From: UBA1447 sp964612185 | GTDB lineage: Bacteria; Bacillota; Clostridia; Oscillospirales; Acutalibacteraceae | Direction of reading: 5' to 3' | DNA length: 64,000 nt | Assembly (NCBI GenBank): GCA_964612185.1 | Contig: CAZTCR010000010.1 | Coordinates: forward strand, 24,268-88,267 | Shown: piece after piece, positions 31,010 through 38,875 of the stretch | Position numbering within the stretch: position 1 is the first letter of the stretch | Layout of the letters: every line of letters begins with the position of its first letter | Notes under the pieces: model-generated | Databases searched by the model: none | What the model was told of the DNA's origin: nothing | Seen by the model: the letters and a program-made list of their open reading frames with translations, nothing else | Position numbers and translations under genes: made by a program

Positions 31010-31795
31010 ATGGACGAAGACAGCCTTTTGCTTGCTAACATTGAGGACAAATTCGGGCAGGCAGTCAAGCAGAATATAATGACCGTTACACGGTTTTTGG
31101 ATACCCGTCAGCAGGTGCTCGCGCAGGGAGTTTGCAAGAGACACAAGGAACTGCACACGGTTTTTTATGGCGGTTATTCGCAGGCGGAGCGCGCCGTCGC
31201 GATTTTTCTGCCGGACTATATAGAAGCGGATGATTTACAGAAACTCGCCGGTTATTTTGCCGAAAACCCGGATGAAAATCCCTTGATGCTCCTGCGTATC
31301 GGCAAGGACGGTTTTTCGGCACTCGGTCACCGTGACTACCTCGGTTCATTGATGGCACTGGGCGTCAAAAGGGAGACCGTCGGCGATATCTTGGTGCGCG
31401 AAGACGGCTGCGATATTGTGGTACTCAAAAGTATTGTGAAATTTCTGAAAGAAAACCTGAATAAAGCGGGCAGAGGGACGCTGTCCACCGAAATTATGCG
31501 TGTTGACGCAATCATCACGCCTGAACAGAAAACCGAAGATAAACTGTGTGTGGTTTCTTCCCTGCGGCTTGACAGCGCCGTAAGTGCCGCCTTTAATATA
31601 TCCCGCACCCTGGCGGCCGAAGCCGTCAACAAAGGCATCGTTTCAGTAAACGGACTGCAAATCCAAAAGACAGATGCCAAAATCGCGCAGGGGGATAAGA
31701 TCGTTCTGCGCGGCAAAGGCAAGGTTGTTGTCAAAGAGCTTGCCGGCGAGACAAAAAAAGGCAGGCTGAAAATCCTGTTTCAAAAGTTTGTCTGA
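31010..31795 (+). CDS. ylmH: YlmH/RqcP-type S4 RNA-binding protein
   Basis: A 261-residue protein with the YlmH order: N-terminal domain with HTVFYGGYSQAERAVAIFLP, middle block RIGKDGFSALGHRDYLGSLMALGVKRETVGDI, and a C-terminal S4 domain (about 183-245, LRLDSAVSAAFNISRTLAAEAVNKG then VNGL and GDKIVLRGKGK). In Firmicutes YlmH/RqcP binds the obstructed 50S subunit and helps RqcH add alanine tails during ribosome rescue. The usual division-cluster neighbours (sepF, divIVA) are not here; instead a ComEA-like gene follows by 23 nt. The ribosome site is weak (GCGGGA). Confidence 0.92.
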   Translation: MDEDSLLLANIEDKFGQAVKQNIMTVTRFLDTRQQVLAQGVCKRHKELHTVFYGGYSQAERAVAIFLPDYIEADDLQKLAGYFAENPDENPLMLLRIGKDGFSALGHRDYLGSLMALGVKRETVGDILVREDGCDIVVLKSIVKFLKENLNKAGRGTLSTEIMRVDAIITPEQKTEDKLCVVSSLRLDSAVSAAFNISRTLAAEAVNKGIVSVNGLQIQKTDAKIAQGDKIVLRGKGKVVVKELAGETKKGRLKILFQKFV

Positions 31796-31818
31796 TTTTA
31801 ATTTTTGGAGTGTTTGAT

Positions 31819-32298
31819 TTGAGCGAGAAAAAGCATGAATTGTACCTAATCGCCTTCGCGCTTGTTTCCGCGGCTGTTTTGATTTTGTATATTGCCTTTG
31901 ATTCACCGCCGCTCAACGCCGCGGAGATAACGCAAAAAATAACCCAAAGCGCGGATGAAGAGGACGAAACCGTTTTTTTACAAAGGTCGCCAACTGACAA
32001 TGGTGCGGGGGCGGCATCTGAAGCGAACGAAACAGACGATGCGGCTCAAGCGGTTGACGGCGTATCGGCAAAACAACCGACACAAAACACGCCGGTCAAG
32101 CCCTCCGGTCCGTTGAATATCAACACGGCAACCAAAGAGCAACTGATGACTTTGGAGGGAATCGGCGAGGTGAAAGCGCAGGCAATTATTGATTACCGGC
32201 GGGAGAACGGGAATTTTTACACCGTGGACGAGCTGACCAAGGTGACCGGCATCGGGGAGAAGACGCTCGAAAAAAACAGAGCGAATATTACGGTGTGA
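31819..32298 (+). CDS. ComEA-like helix-hairpin-helix protein
   Basis: A 159-residue protein with one N-terminal membrane segment (LYLIAFALVSAAVLILYIAF), an acidic, low-complexity spacer and a C-terminal ComEA-type helix-hairpin-helix domain (LNINTATKEQLMTLEGIGEV and TKVTGIGEKTLEKNRANI). ComEA binds incoming DNA at the cell surface during competence; stand-alone short members can also have other DNA-binding roles. The TTG at 31819 is chosen because GGAG lies 8 nt upstream; the GTG at 31810 overlaps the ribosome site. Confidence 0.85.
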   Translation: MSEKKHELYLIAFALVSAAVLILYIAFDSPPLNAAEITQKITQSADEEDETVFLQRSPTDNGAGAASEANETDDAAQAVDGVSAKQPTQNTPVKPSGPLNINTATKEQLMTLEGIGEVKAQAIIDYRRENGNFYTVDELTKVTGIGEKTLEKNRANITV

Positions 32299-32337
32299 CT
32301 ATAGATTACGCCATCACATTATACCATCATATTATGA

Positions 32338-32366
32338 TTGACAAATTGACAGGATTCATGTATAAT
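32338..32366 (+). promoter_or_regulatory. Consensus promoter of the MazEF-type pair
   Basis: Perfect TTGACA (32338-32343), 17-nt spacer, perfect TATAAT (32361-32366). Two further ATTGAC copies (32345, 32370) flank the -10 region and may be part of an operator. Confidence 0.75.
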
Positions 32367-32388
32367 GTAATTGACGGGGATGATGATA

Positions 32389-32658
32389 ATGCTTCAAAAT
32401 GCAAAAAACATTAAGTATACCGCTGTTCTGCCAAATGAATATGTTACTGAGCTGAAGGAACTGGCAGCGATGAAATTTATTCCGTCGGTCAATTTCGGTA
32501 TTCGCCTTGCGGTTGAAAACTTTATAACCGAAAGCAAAAGCGAGCTGTATCAAAAGCAAATGGAAGCTGCAGCAAAAGATAAAAGGTTTATTCAAAGAAC
32601 ACTGGAAACTCAGGAAGCTTTCGCAAATGCGGATAACGAGGTGGATGGGCAGTGGTAA
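32389..32658 (+). CDS. Antitoxin of a MazEF/PemIK-type pair
   Basis: An 89-residue protein directly upstream of a MazF-like toxin, overlapping it by 7 nt. The N-terminal KNIKYTAVLPNEYVTELKELA resembles a ribbon-helix-helix (strand then helix) DNA-binding start, and the C-terminal half is helical and charged (QMEAAAKDKRFIQRTLETQE), as expected for the toxin-wrapping part. Identification rests mainly on position. Several ATG codons are available; the one at 32389 has GGGG at a proper distance of 9 nt. Confidence 0.75.
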   Translation: MLQNAKNIKYTAVLPNEYVTELKELAAMKFIPSVNFGIRLAVENFITESKSELYQKQMEAAAKDKRFIQRTLETQEAFANADNEVDGQW

Positions 32659-32996
32659 ACAAATGGGAGATTTATTTCTGCAACCTGAACCCGACGCAAG
32701 GCAGCGAACAACAGGGGAAAAGGCCGGTCCTTGTTATTTCTAATGATGTTGTCAACCACATCTTGCCGGTTTCCACAGTTCTGCCGTTATCCAGCGTTAA
32801 GGCGGGGGATAAAATATACCCGACGGAAGTTTTTCTGCCGGCAAAAATCAGCGGACTGCCAAAGGACAGCGTTGCCATGTGCCAGCAAATCCGCACCGTT
32901 TCACACGACAGGCTCGAAAAGTTGGTTTCAACTCTTAAAGATGTTGATTTGCGGGATGAAATCAAGGAAGCGTTGCGGCAATATTTGGAGTTGTAA
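32652..32996 (+). CDS. mazF: MazF/PemK-family endoribonuclease toxin
   Basis: A 114-residue protein of the PemK/MazF fold. Typical blocks are KWEIYFCNLNPTQGSEQQGK, the catalytic-site GKRPVLVISND with the conserved arginine, and the later LPKDSVAMCQQIRTVSHDRL (the T/S-containing second active-site block). Such toxins cut mRNA at short motifs and are held in check by the upstream antitoxin. The start is GTG with GAGGTGG 8 nt upstream, inside the antitoxin frame. Normal length; no sign of inactivation. Confidence 0.93.
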   Translation: MVNKWEIYFCNLNPTQGSEQQGKRPVLVISNDVVNHILPVSTVLPLSSVKAGDKIYPTEVFLPAKISGLPKDSVAMCQQIRTVSHDRLEKLVSTLKDVDLRDEIKEALRQYLEL

Positions 32997-33015
32997 ACTC
33001 GATATAACATAAGAT

Positions 33016-33047
33016 GCCCACCGACTGTTTTTCAACAATCGATGGGC
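33016..33047. terminator. Bidirectional terminator between mazF and the persulfide reductase
   Basis: Arms GCCCACCGACTGTT and AACAATCGATGGGC pair at 12 of 14 positions around a 4-nt loop; both genes converge here. Confidence 0.75.
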
Positions 33048-33063
33048 GTTTAATTTGTTAATC

Positions 33064-35487
33064 TTAGATAAACAGCGACATATCCGATTCTTCGGCGTTC
33101 GCGAGCATCGCGGCCACCCCGCCGGGCTTCACCCCGTCAATGAGTTCCTCCAGTTGCAGCCCCATTAAATCCATGCTCATCGTACAGGCAATCAGCTCAA
33201 CGCCATTGTCCATCGCCTGCTGAATCATCTCCTGCAAACTGCTGACATTTTTGTCTTTCATAATTTTTTTAATCATCATGGCGCCCATGCCGCCCATGTT
33301 CATGTTGGAAAGCCCCAGCTTCTTCGCGCCCCTGGGCATCATAACGCCGAACATTTTGGCAATCAGGTTCTTTTTGACCTTCACCTTTTCCGGTTTTCTT
33401 AACACATTCAGCCCCCAGAAGGTGAAGAACATGGAAACTTTTCTGCCAAGTGCCGCGGAGCCGTTGGCGATGATGAAGGATGCAATCGCTTTGTCTAAAT
33501 CACCGGAGAAGACGATAATGTTTTTGTTGTCGCCGTTTTGGGCGGACAAACAGGTGCTAAGCCCGCCCTTTTTTAACACAGCAGTGGTGATGCCCTTGGA
33601 TGAACTCATGCTCTCAAAGGTGTTGCCGGTTCTTCTGCACCAGGCTTCCACATCCAACCCGAAGGCCGGGTCGGTGGTCTTGATTTCAAGGATATCGCCG
33701 TCCTGCGCTTTCTTCACCGCTTCGGCGAGCTTCATAATCGGCCCGGGGCACTGCAGGCCGCAGGCGTCCAGGGTGATGACGGTTCTGTCAATAGGCCGCA
33801 TGGTTTCGGTGTTGATGCCTTTGTCTTTTGCCGTGGGAACAACGCCGCGGAAAATGCTGTTCCACAGCCGGTAACCGCCGGATAGGTTATAACAATCTAC
33901 GCCGTTTTCGGACAGAATCCTGCAGGCGGTGTGCCCGCGCAGGCCGACTTGGCAGGTGACATAGGCAGGCTTTGTTTTATCGACTTTATCGAGATTAGCC
34001 CTGAGTTCGTCAACGGGGATGTTGATAAAGCCGTCGATAAAGCCGTTGTCATATTCCGCCTTGGTCCGGATATCCAACAGATTTACGCTGCCGTCGCGCG
34101 GTAAATCGCCGACTTCGTCCCAATGGAACACCTTTGTCTTGCCGGTCAGAATGTTTTCCGCCACAAAGCCTGCCATGTTGACCGGGTCTTTCGCCGCGGA
34201 AAACGGCGGCGCGTAGGCAAGTTCCAGTTTGGTCAAATCATCAATTGTCATGCCGGCGTAAATAGCGGTGGCCAGCACATCAATACGCTTGTCGCTGCCT
34301 TCGTAACCGACAATCTGTGCGCCCAAAAGCTTGCCGCTGCCCTTGTCGAAAATGATTTTCATCGACATATTGACAGCACCCGGATAGTAGGACGCGTGGG
34401 AGCCGGAATAGGTGTAGGATTTTTCATAATTGAGCCCCAGCTGTTTGGCTTTTGCTTCCGTAACGCCCGTGCAGGCAACGGTTAAGTCAAAACATTTCAA
34501 GATGCCGGTACCCTGTGTGCCGCGGTAGCTGCTTTTTATCCCGCAGATGTTGTCCGCCGCGATGCGGCCTTGTTTGTTCGCGGGCCCGGCAAGGGGCACA
34601 AAGCCTTTTTCGCCGGTGACCGTATCCGTGATTTCAATCGCGTCACCCACGGCGTATATATTTTCATCCGAAGTCTGCATGTATTCGTTCACAATGATTG
34701 CGCCGCGCGGGTTAACCGTCAAGCCGGCATTGACCGCCAAACCGCTTTCCGGCCGGACACCGACGGAGAGGATAACCATGTCACAAAATAGCTCGCCGTT
34801 TCCCAAGGTAACCTTTAACCCGGTGTTGTTGTCCTCAATGGCTTTCACGCCGTCTTTGAGAATCAGGTTGACGCCCTTTTGCCGCAGGTGGTTGTGCACA
34901 TCGCATGCCATGTCATAATCGATGGTTGCTATCACATGGTCCATGAGCTCCACAACCGTCACTTCCAGCCCCGCGTGGCTGAGGCTTTCCGCCATCTCAA
35001 TACCGATGTATCCGCCGCCGACCACCACGGCTTTTTTGGGTCCTTTTTGATCAATATAATCCTTGATGCGGTATGTGTCGGGTATGTTGCGCAGGGTGAA
35101 AACCTTTGCGTTTTCCACACCGTCAATTTTGGGTTTAATCGGCGCGACACCGGGTGACAACACCAGGTTATCATAGTGCTCGGTATAGATTTCACCTGTT
35201 TTAATGTTTTTCACTTCAACAGTTTTGTTGACTTTGTTGATCGCAATCACTTCGCTGAATGTGCGTACATCCACATGAAACCGCGAAAAAAAGCTTTTTG
35301 GCGTCTGGAGGGTTAAAGCGGATTTTTCCTTGATTTCGCCGCCGATATAATAGGGCAGCCCGCAATTGGCAAACGAAATATATTCCCCGCGTTCAAACAT
35401 GATAATTTCCGCGTGTTCGTCCAGCCTGCGCAGCCTTGCTGCGGTTGTCGCGCCGCCCGCGACGCCGCCGACGATGAGTGTTTTCAT
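33064..35487 (-). CDS. CoA-disulfide reductase-like flavoprotein fused to rhodanese, TusA and DsrE domains
   Basis: An 807-residue four-part protein. Residues 1-440: pyridine nucleotide-disulfide oxidoreductase (MKTLIVGGVAGGATTAARLR FAD motif; single active cysteine in FANCGLPYYIGG, as in CoA-disulfide/persulfide reductases; NAD motif AVVVGGGYIGIEMAESL). About 455-540: rhodanese with active-site VTCQVGLRGHTA. About 575-640: TusA/SirA domain with LDACGLQCPGPIMKLAEAV. About 660-807: DsrE/DsrF-like domain. Together they could pass sulfane sulfur between cysteines and reduce CoA or protein persulfides. The open frame continues 39 codons upstream, but MKTLIVGG has AAAGGTGG at 8 nt and starts the FAD motif. 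Confidence 0.92.
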   Translation of the reverse strand: MKTLIVGGVAGGATTAARLRRLDEHAEIIMFERGEYISFANCGLPYYIGGEIKEKSALTLQTPKSFFSRFHVDVRTFSEVIAINKVNKTVEVKNIKTGEIYTEHYDNLVLSPGVAPIKPKIDGVENAKVFTLRNIPDTYRIKDYIDQKGPKKAVVVGGGYIGIEMAESLSHAGLEVTVVELMDHVIATIDYDMACDVHNHLRQKGVNLILKDGVKAIEDNNTGLKVTLGNGELFCDMVILSVGVRPESGLAVNAGLTVNPRGAIIVNEYMQTSDENIYAVGDAIEITDTVTGEKGFVPLAGPANKQGRIAADNICGIKSSYRGTQGTGILKCFDLTVACTGVTEAKAKQLGLNYEKSYTYSGSHASYYPGAVNMSMKIIFDKGSGKLLGAQIVGYEGSDKRIDVLATAIYAGMTIDDLTKLELAYAPPFSAAKDPVNMAGFVAENILTGKTKVFHWDEVGDLPRDGSVNLLDIRTKAEYDNGFIDGFINIPVDELRANLDKVDKTKPAYVTCQVGLRGHTACRILSENGVDCYNLSGGYRLWNSIFRGVVPTAKDKGINTETMRPIDRTVITLDACGLQCPGPIMKLAEAVKKAQDGDILEIKTTDPAFGLDVEAWCRRTGNTFESMSSSKGITTAVLKKGGLSTCLSAQNGDNKNIIVFSGDLDKAIASFIIANGSAALGRKVSMFFTFWGLNVLRKPEKVKVKKNLIAKMFGVMMPRGAKKLGLSNMNMGGMGAMMIKKIMKDKNVSSLQEMIQQAMDNGVELIACTMSMDLMGLQLEELIDGVKPGGVAAMLANAEESDMSLFI

Positions 35488-35584
35488 TAATACAACCACC
35501 TTTCTAATAGCACGGTTTATATTATATAAAATTAAGCCCTTCGCTTCTGTAACTAAGTCACATTCGAACAATTTATTATACCAC

Positions 35585-35618
35585 AAAAATAAAAAAGTGC
35601 GCATTAAAATGCGCGCTT
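35585..35618 (-). terminator. Terminator of nrdDG
   Basis: On the minus strand an 11-bp stem (AAGCGCGCATT with AATGCGCACTT, one wobble) with a TT loop and a long T-run follows the nrdG stop codon by 16 nt. Confidence 0.9.
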
Positions 35619-35634
35619 GAATTTTTGCACGGTG

Positions 35635-36303
35635 TTATAACCCCCGTATGCTGCAAACGCCGATTGATTCCTGCATTTTTCCTGCCGCTTCCTGTACAAT
35701 AGCCGGGCTGTGCGCGGGCGCCTCACCGGGGACCTGCCTGTATTGCTGCAGGTAATAGTTTTTTGTACCGCGCACCAAGCCGCCTATTTCAAGGATATCG
35801 TCCGTTGTCAGCAGCGGCGCGAAGGTAGTGCGGAATTCAAAGGGAACGGTGCAATGCTTCAAGATATCGATGCTTGCGGTAACGGCGTTCACATCGACGG
35901 GCCCGCCGACCACTTCAAAGTATTTGTGCAGCGGCGCCTTCACATCCATCGCAATGTAGTCCAGCAGATTTTTATCCAGCAGTTGCCGGATAACATTCGG
36001 GTTTGTACCGTTGGTGTCAAGCTTCACGCAAAGCCCTAAGCGCTTGATGGATTCAATAAAAGGAATCAACATTTTTTGCAGGGTGGGCTCACCGCCTGTT
36101 ATAACCACCGCGCCCAAAACATCCTTGCGTTTAACAATGTAGTTAAAAACATCCGCATTATCCATCAGCGGCACATCGCCGGTTATGATATGTTTGTTGT
36201 GGCAGAAACCGCACTTCATATTGCAGTACGCGGTAAAGACCACACAGGCAATTTTGCCCGGGTAGTCCACAAAAGATGTTTTTGCCAGACCTGCGATTTT
36301 CAT
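35635..36303 (-). CDS. nrdG: Anaerobic ribonucleotide reductase activase, radical SAM
   Basis: A 222-residue radical SAM protein with the cluster motif YCNMKCGFCHN (C-x3-C-x2-C), the SAM-binding VVITGGEPTLQ and TNGTNPNVIRQLL. It generates the glycyl radical on NrdD. Its length and domain form are those of the NrdG2 type (pyruvate formate-lyase activating-like) common in clostridia. Start has GAAGGAA 8 nt upstream. It is 79 nt downstream of nrdD and should be on the same transcript. Confidence 0.93.
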   Translation of the reverse strand: MKIAGLAKTSFVDYPGKIACVVFTAYCNMKCGFCHNKHIITGDVPLMDNADVFNYIVKRKDVLGAVVITGGEPTLQKMLIPFIESIKRLGLCVKLDTNGTNPNVIRQLLDKNLLDYIAMDVKAPLHKYFEVVGGPVDVNAVTASIDILKHCTVPFEFRTTFAPLLTTDDILEIGGLVRGTKNYYLQQYRQVPGEAPAHSPAIVQEAAGKMQESIGVCSIRGL

Positions 36304-36333
36304 GGCAAGGTTCCTTCTTTATTATATGAGTAA

Positions 36334-36351
36334 GGGGCGGTTAACCGCCCC
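36334..36351. repeat. Perfect 18-bp palindrome between nrdD and nrdG
   Basis: GGGGCGGTTAACCGCCCC is its own reverse complement. It lies in the nrdD-nrdG intergenic mRNA and might modulate relative expression or be a dispersed palindromic unit (compare GTAGGGGC at 28901-28918). Confidence 0.6.
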
Positions 36352-36382
36352 AAATTAGATTCAAGATGTCAGACATCAGCTG

Positions 36383-38458
36383 TTAGACCACAAACTTCTT
36401 GCGCAGCATGTACTCTTCTTTTTTGCCGGAGTTGTAGTTCTTCACCGGGCGCAAATAGCCGACGACTCTGCTCCACACTTCCGTGTCTTCCCCGCAAACA
36501 GGGCATTCAAAATGCTCGCCGGCAATATAGCCGTGGCTGTTGCAGATGCTGAAGGTCGGGGTGATGGAAATGTACGGCATTTTATATTTCATGAATACAT
36601 CGCGGATGAGGGTTTTGCATACTTCAATGTCTTCAATGCGTTCGCCGATATACAGATGCTGTACGGTGCCGCCTGTGTATAATGATTGCAGCTCGTCCTG
36701 CAAATCCATACATTCAAAAATATCGTCCGTGTATTCAACCGGCAGTTGGGTGGAGTTTGTGTAGAGCGGTTCGTTTTTGCCGGCTTGAATAATGTCCGGG
36801 TACTTTGCCAAGTCGGATTTGGCCAGGCGGTAGCTGGTGCCCTCGGCCGGTGTTGCCTCAAGGTTATAATAATGTCCGGTTTCTTCCTGAAATTCTACCA
36901 TCAATATACGCAGGTATTCCATGACATCGATTGCGAACTTCAAGCCTTCTTCACTGCCGATGTCTTTGCCCAAAAAGTTCAGGCAAGCCTCGTTCATGCC
37001 GATGAGTCCGATGGTGTTGAAATGGTTGGTCCAATATTCGCCGGTACTCTGTTTGATTTTACGCAGGTAGTGCGAGGAATACGGGTAAAGTCCGCGCTCG
37101 GTCTGCTGCTCAAGAACTTTGCGTTTGATTTCAAGCGAAACCTTGCCCAGGGTAGCGATACGGTCAAGACTTTCGAAGAACTCTTCTCTCGTTTTGCTCA
37201 AATAACCGATACGCGGCAGATTGATGGTGTAAACACCGATGGACCCCGTCATCGGGTTGGAGCCGAAGAGCCCGCCCCCGCGCTTACGCAGTTCCTTTGT
37301 GTCAATACGAAGTCGGCAGCACATGGACACGGCGTCATCCGGCGACAGGTCGGAGTTGACATAGTTGGCAAAATAGGGGATGCCGTATTTGCAGGTGATA
37401 CGCATGAAGTCGTCCACCACCGGACTGTTCCAATCAAAGGTTTTAGTGATGTTGATGGTCGGGATGGGGAAAGTAAACACCCGGCCTTTCGCGTCGCCTT
37501 CCAGCATCACGGCGCAGAACGCCCGGTTGAAAAGGTCCATCTGCTCCTGCATATCACCGTAAGTTTTGTCCGTCTGTTCACCGCCGACAACGACCAACTG
37601 GTCTTTGAGCGTATTCGGGACTTTGATATCAAAAGTGAGGTTGGAAAACGGGCACTGAAAACCGACGCGCGTCGGCACATTAATATTGAAGATGAACTCC
37701 TGCAAGCATTGTTTCACTTGACTAAAGGTCATGTTGTCATAATAGACAAACGGAGCGCAGTAAGTGTCAAACGAACTCCAGGCCTGCGCGCCCGCTGTTT
37801 CACCCTGTGTGGTAAAAGTGGAGTTGACGATTTGGCCCAGAAATGAGCGGAGGTGTTTGGCTGGTTTGCTTTCCACCTTGCCCTCCACACCGCCGAAACC
37901 GTCCGTAAGCAGTTGGCGCAAATCCCAGCCCGCGCAGTAGGGACCGAAGAACCCTAAGTCGTGTATGTGCGCATCGCCGTTTTCATGCGCGTGCCGGACA
38001 TCGTCCGGATAAACTTCGTGCAGCCAGTATTTTTTTGTAAAGGTTTCCCGCACATAATTGTTCAAGCCGTTTACACTTTTTTGCATATTGGCGTTTTCTT
38101 TGATGCCCCAGTCTTTGTCACCCAGGTAGTCGCCGAACATATCGATGGTCGCGCCGATGAGCGCGTTAATTTCGCGTGCGCTGCGCCTTTTTTCGCGGTA
38201 GAGGATGAACGCCTTCGCCGTGCGGGCATGGCCGTTCTCAATGAGTACTTTTTCGACAATATCCTGGATACCTTCGACATCGGGTGTTTTGTCCCCATAC
38301 TTCTTTTCCGCCAGGGCCATGACCTCGTCGGTCAGGGCGCCGGCAAGTTCTTCATCTTCACCGCCGCAGGCAATCGCGGCTTTGAAAATGGCCTTCGTGA
38401 TCTTGATTTTTTCGAAAGGCTCAATCCGTCCGTCTCGTTTTAAAATCTGTGTGTACAT
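36383..38458 (-). CDS. nrdD: Anaerobic ribonucleoside-triphosphate reductase
   Basis: A 691-residue class III reductase, which makes deoxynucleotides without oxygen. An N-terminal ATP-cone (about 1-90, KRDGRIEPFEKIKITKAIFKA) gives allosteric control. The catalytic part has SMCCRLRID cysteines, and the C-terminus has a zinc site with the CNSHGYIAGEHFECPVCGE cysteines and the glycyl-radical region SRVVGYLRPVKNYNSGK. GGAGGGG lies 8 nt before the ATG. Regulation by NrdR is suggested by boxes in the promoter at 38490-38546. Confidence 0.95.
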   Translation of the reverse strand: MYTQILKRDGRIEPFEKIKITKAIFKAAIACGGEDEELAGALTDEVMALAEKKYGDKTPDVEGIQDIVEKVLIENGHARTAKAFILYREKRRSAREINALIGATIDMFGDYLGDKDWGIKENANMQKSVNGLNNYVRETFTKKYWLHEVYPDDVRHAHENGDAHIHDLGFFGPYCAGWDLRQLLTDGFGGVEGKVESKPAKHLRSFLGQIVNSTFTTQGETAGAQAWSSFDTYCAPFVYYDNMTFSQVKQCLQEFIFNINVPTRVGFQCPFSNLTFDIKVPNTLKDQLVVVGGEQTDKTYGDMQEQMDLFNRAFCAVMLEGDAKGRVFTFPIPTINITKTFDWNSPVVDDFMRITCKYGIPYFANYVNSDLSPDDAVSMCCRLRIDTKELRKRGGGLFGSNPMTGSIGVYTINLPRIGYLSKTREEFFESLDRIATLGKVSLEIKRKVLEQQTERGLYPYSSHYLRKIKQSTGEYWTNHFNTIGLIGMNEACLNFLGKDIGSEEGLKFAIDVMEYLRILMVEFQEETGHYYNLEATPAEGTSYRLAKSDLAKYPDIIQAGKNEPLYTNSTQLPVEYTDDIFECMDLQDELQSLYTGGTVQHLYIGERIEDIEVCKTLIRDVFMKYKMPYISITPTFSICNSHGYIAGEHFECPVCGEDTEVWSRVVGYLRPVKNYNSGKKEEYMLRKKFVV

Positions 38459-38489
38459 GATTTAACCCCTCCAAAACTTCGTGTAGCTC

Positions 38490-38546
38490 ATTATACATCC
38501 GACAACATATAGTGTCAATACAATTGGCAATAACAACCTATTGTGT
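38490..38546 (-). promoter_or_regulatory. nrdDG promoter with two NrdR-box-like sites
   Basis: On the minus strand TTGACA (38513-38518), 17 nt, TATAAT (38490-38495): a perfect sigma-A promoter. A 16-bp site at 38500-38515 (minus: ACACTATATGTTGTCG) matches the remembered NrdR box ACACWATATATWGTGT at 13 of 16 positions and overlaps the -35 element and spacer. A weaker site at 38531-38546 (11 of 16) starts 31 bp away, about three helical turns, the usual box spacing. Confidence 0.72.
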
Positions 38547-38676
38547 TTTTACACGAACTTTACCGTGATATTTTGTCTATTATACAGAAAAAAGCCTTTT
38601 TTTTGACAAAAATTCCAAATGTTTTATACACCACAGCAAGAATATTGAAACTCCGGCAGACAAAGGTTTTGAGCAT

Positions 38677-38696
38677 GTAAAGCTATACTACTTTAC
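38677..38696. repeat. Short GTAAAG/CTTTAC hairpin
   Basis: Same hairpin as at 10878-10897 (GTAAAG, 8-nt loop CTATACTA, CTTTAC). It lies in the 417-nt gap between nrdD and the Gfo/Idh/MocA gene, away from any stop codon. Nothing else was recognised in 38550-38870 besides AT-rich DNA near the next gene. Confidence 0.5.
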
Positions 38697-38875
38697 AGAT
38701 GGAGGGTGCCGCAGAATATTTCCCGGCCGTGTTTTACCGGGATGATGTCTGCATTGGGGCGGCATTGAACTTGGTGCTTCAACCGGGTTGGCAAAATTCA
38801 TTCTTTTATTTTTCACTATTTTGGTGTAAAATAGCAATGAACCTGAAAATACCGAAATAAGGAGAGTCGAATTTG

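Noticed and set aside
35488..35604. 39-codon upstream extension of the persulfide reductase
   Set aside because: The FAD motif normally starts at the first residues, and AAAGGTGG precedes the internal ATG.
36686..37846. 386-codon plus-strand frame
   Set aside because: Entirely antisense to nrdD, whose protein is fully conserved in pattern; a codon-bias shadow.
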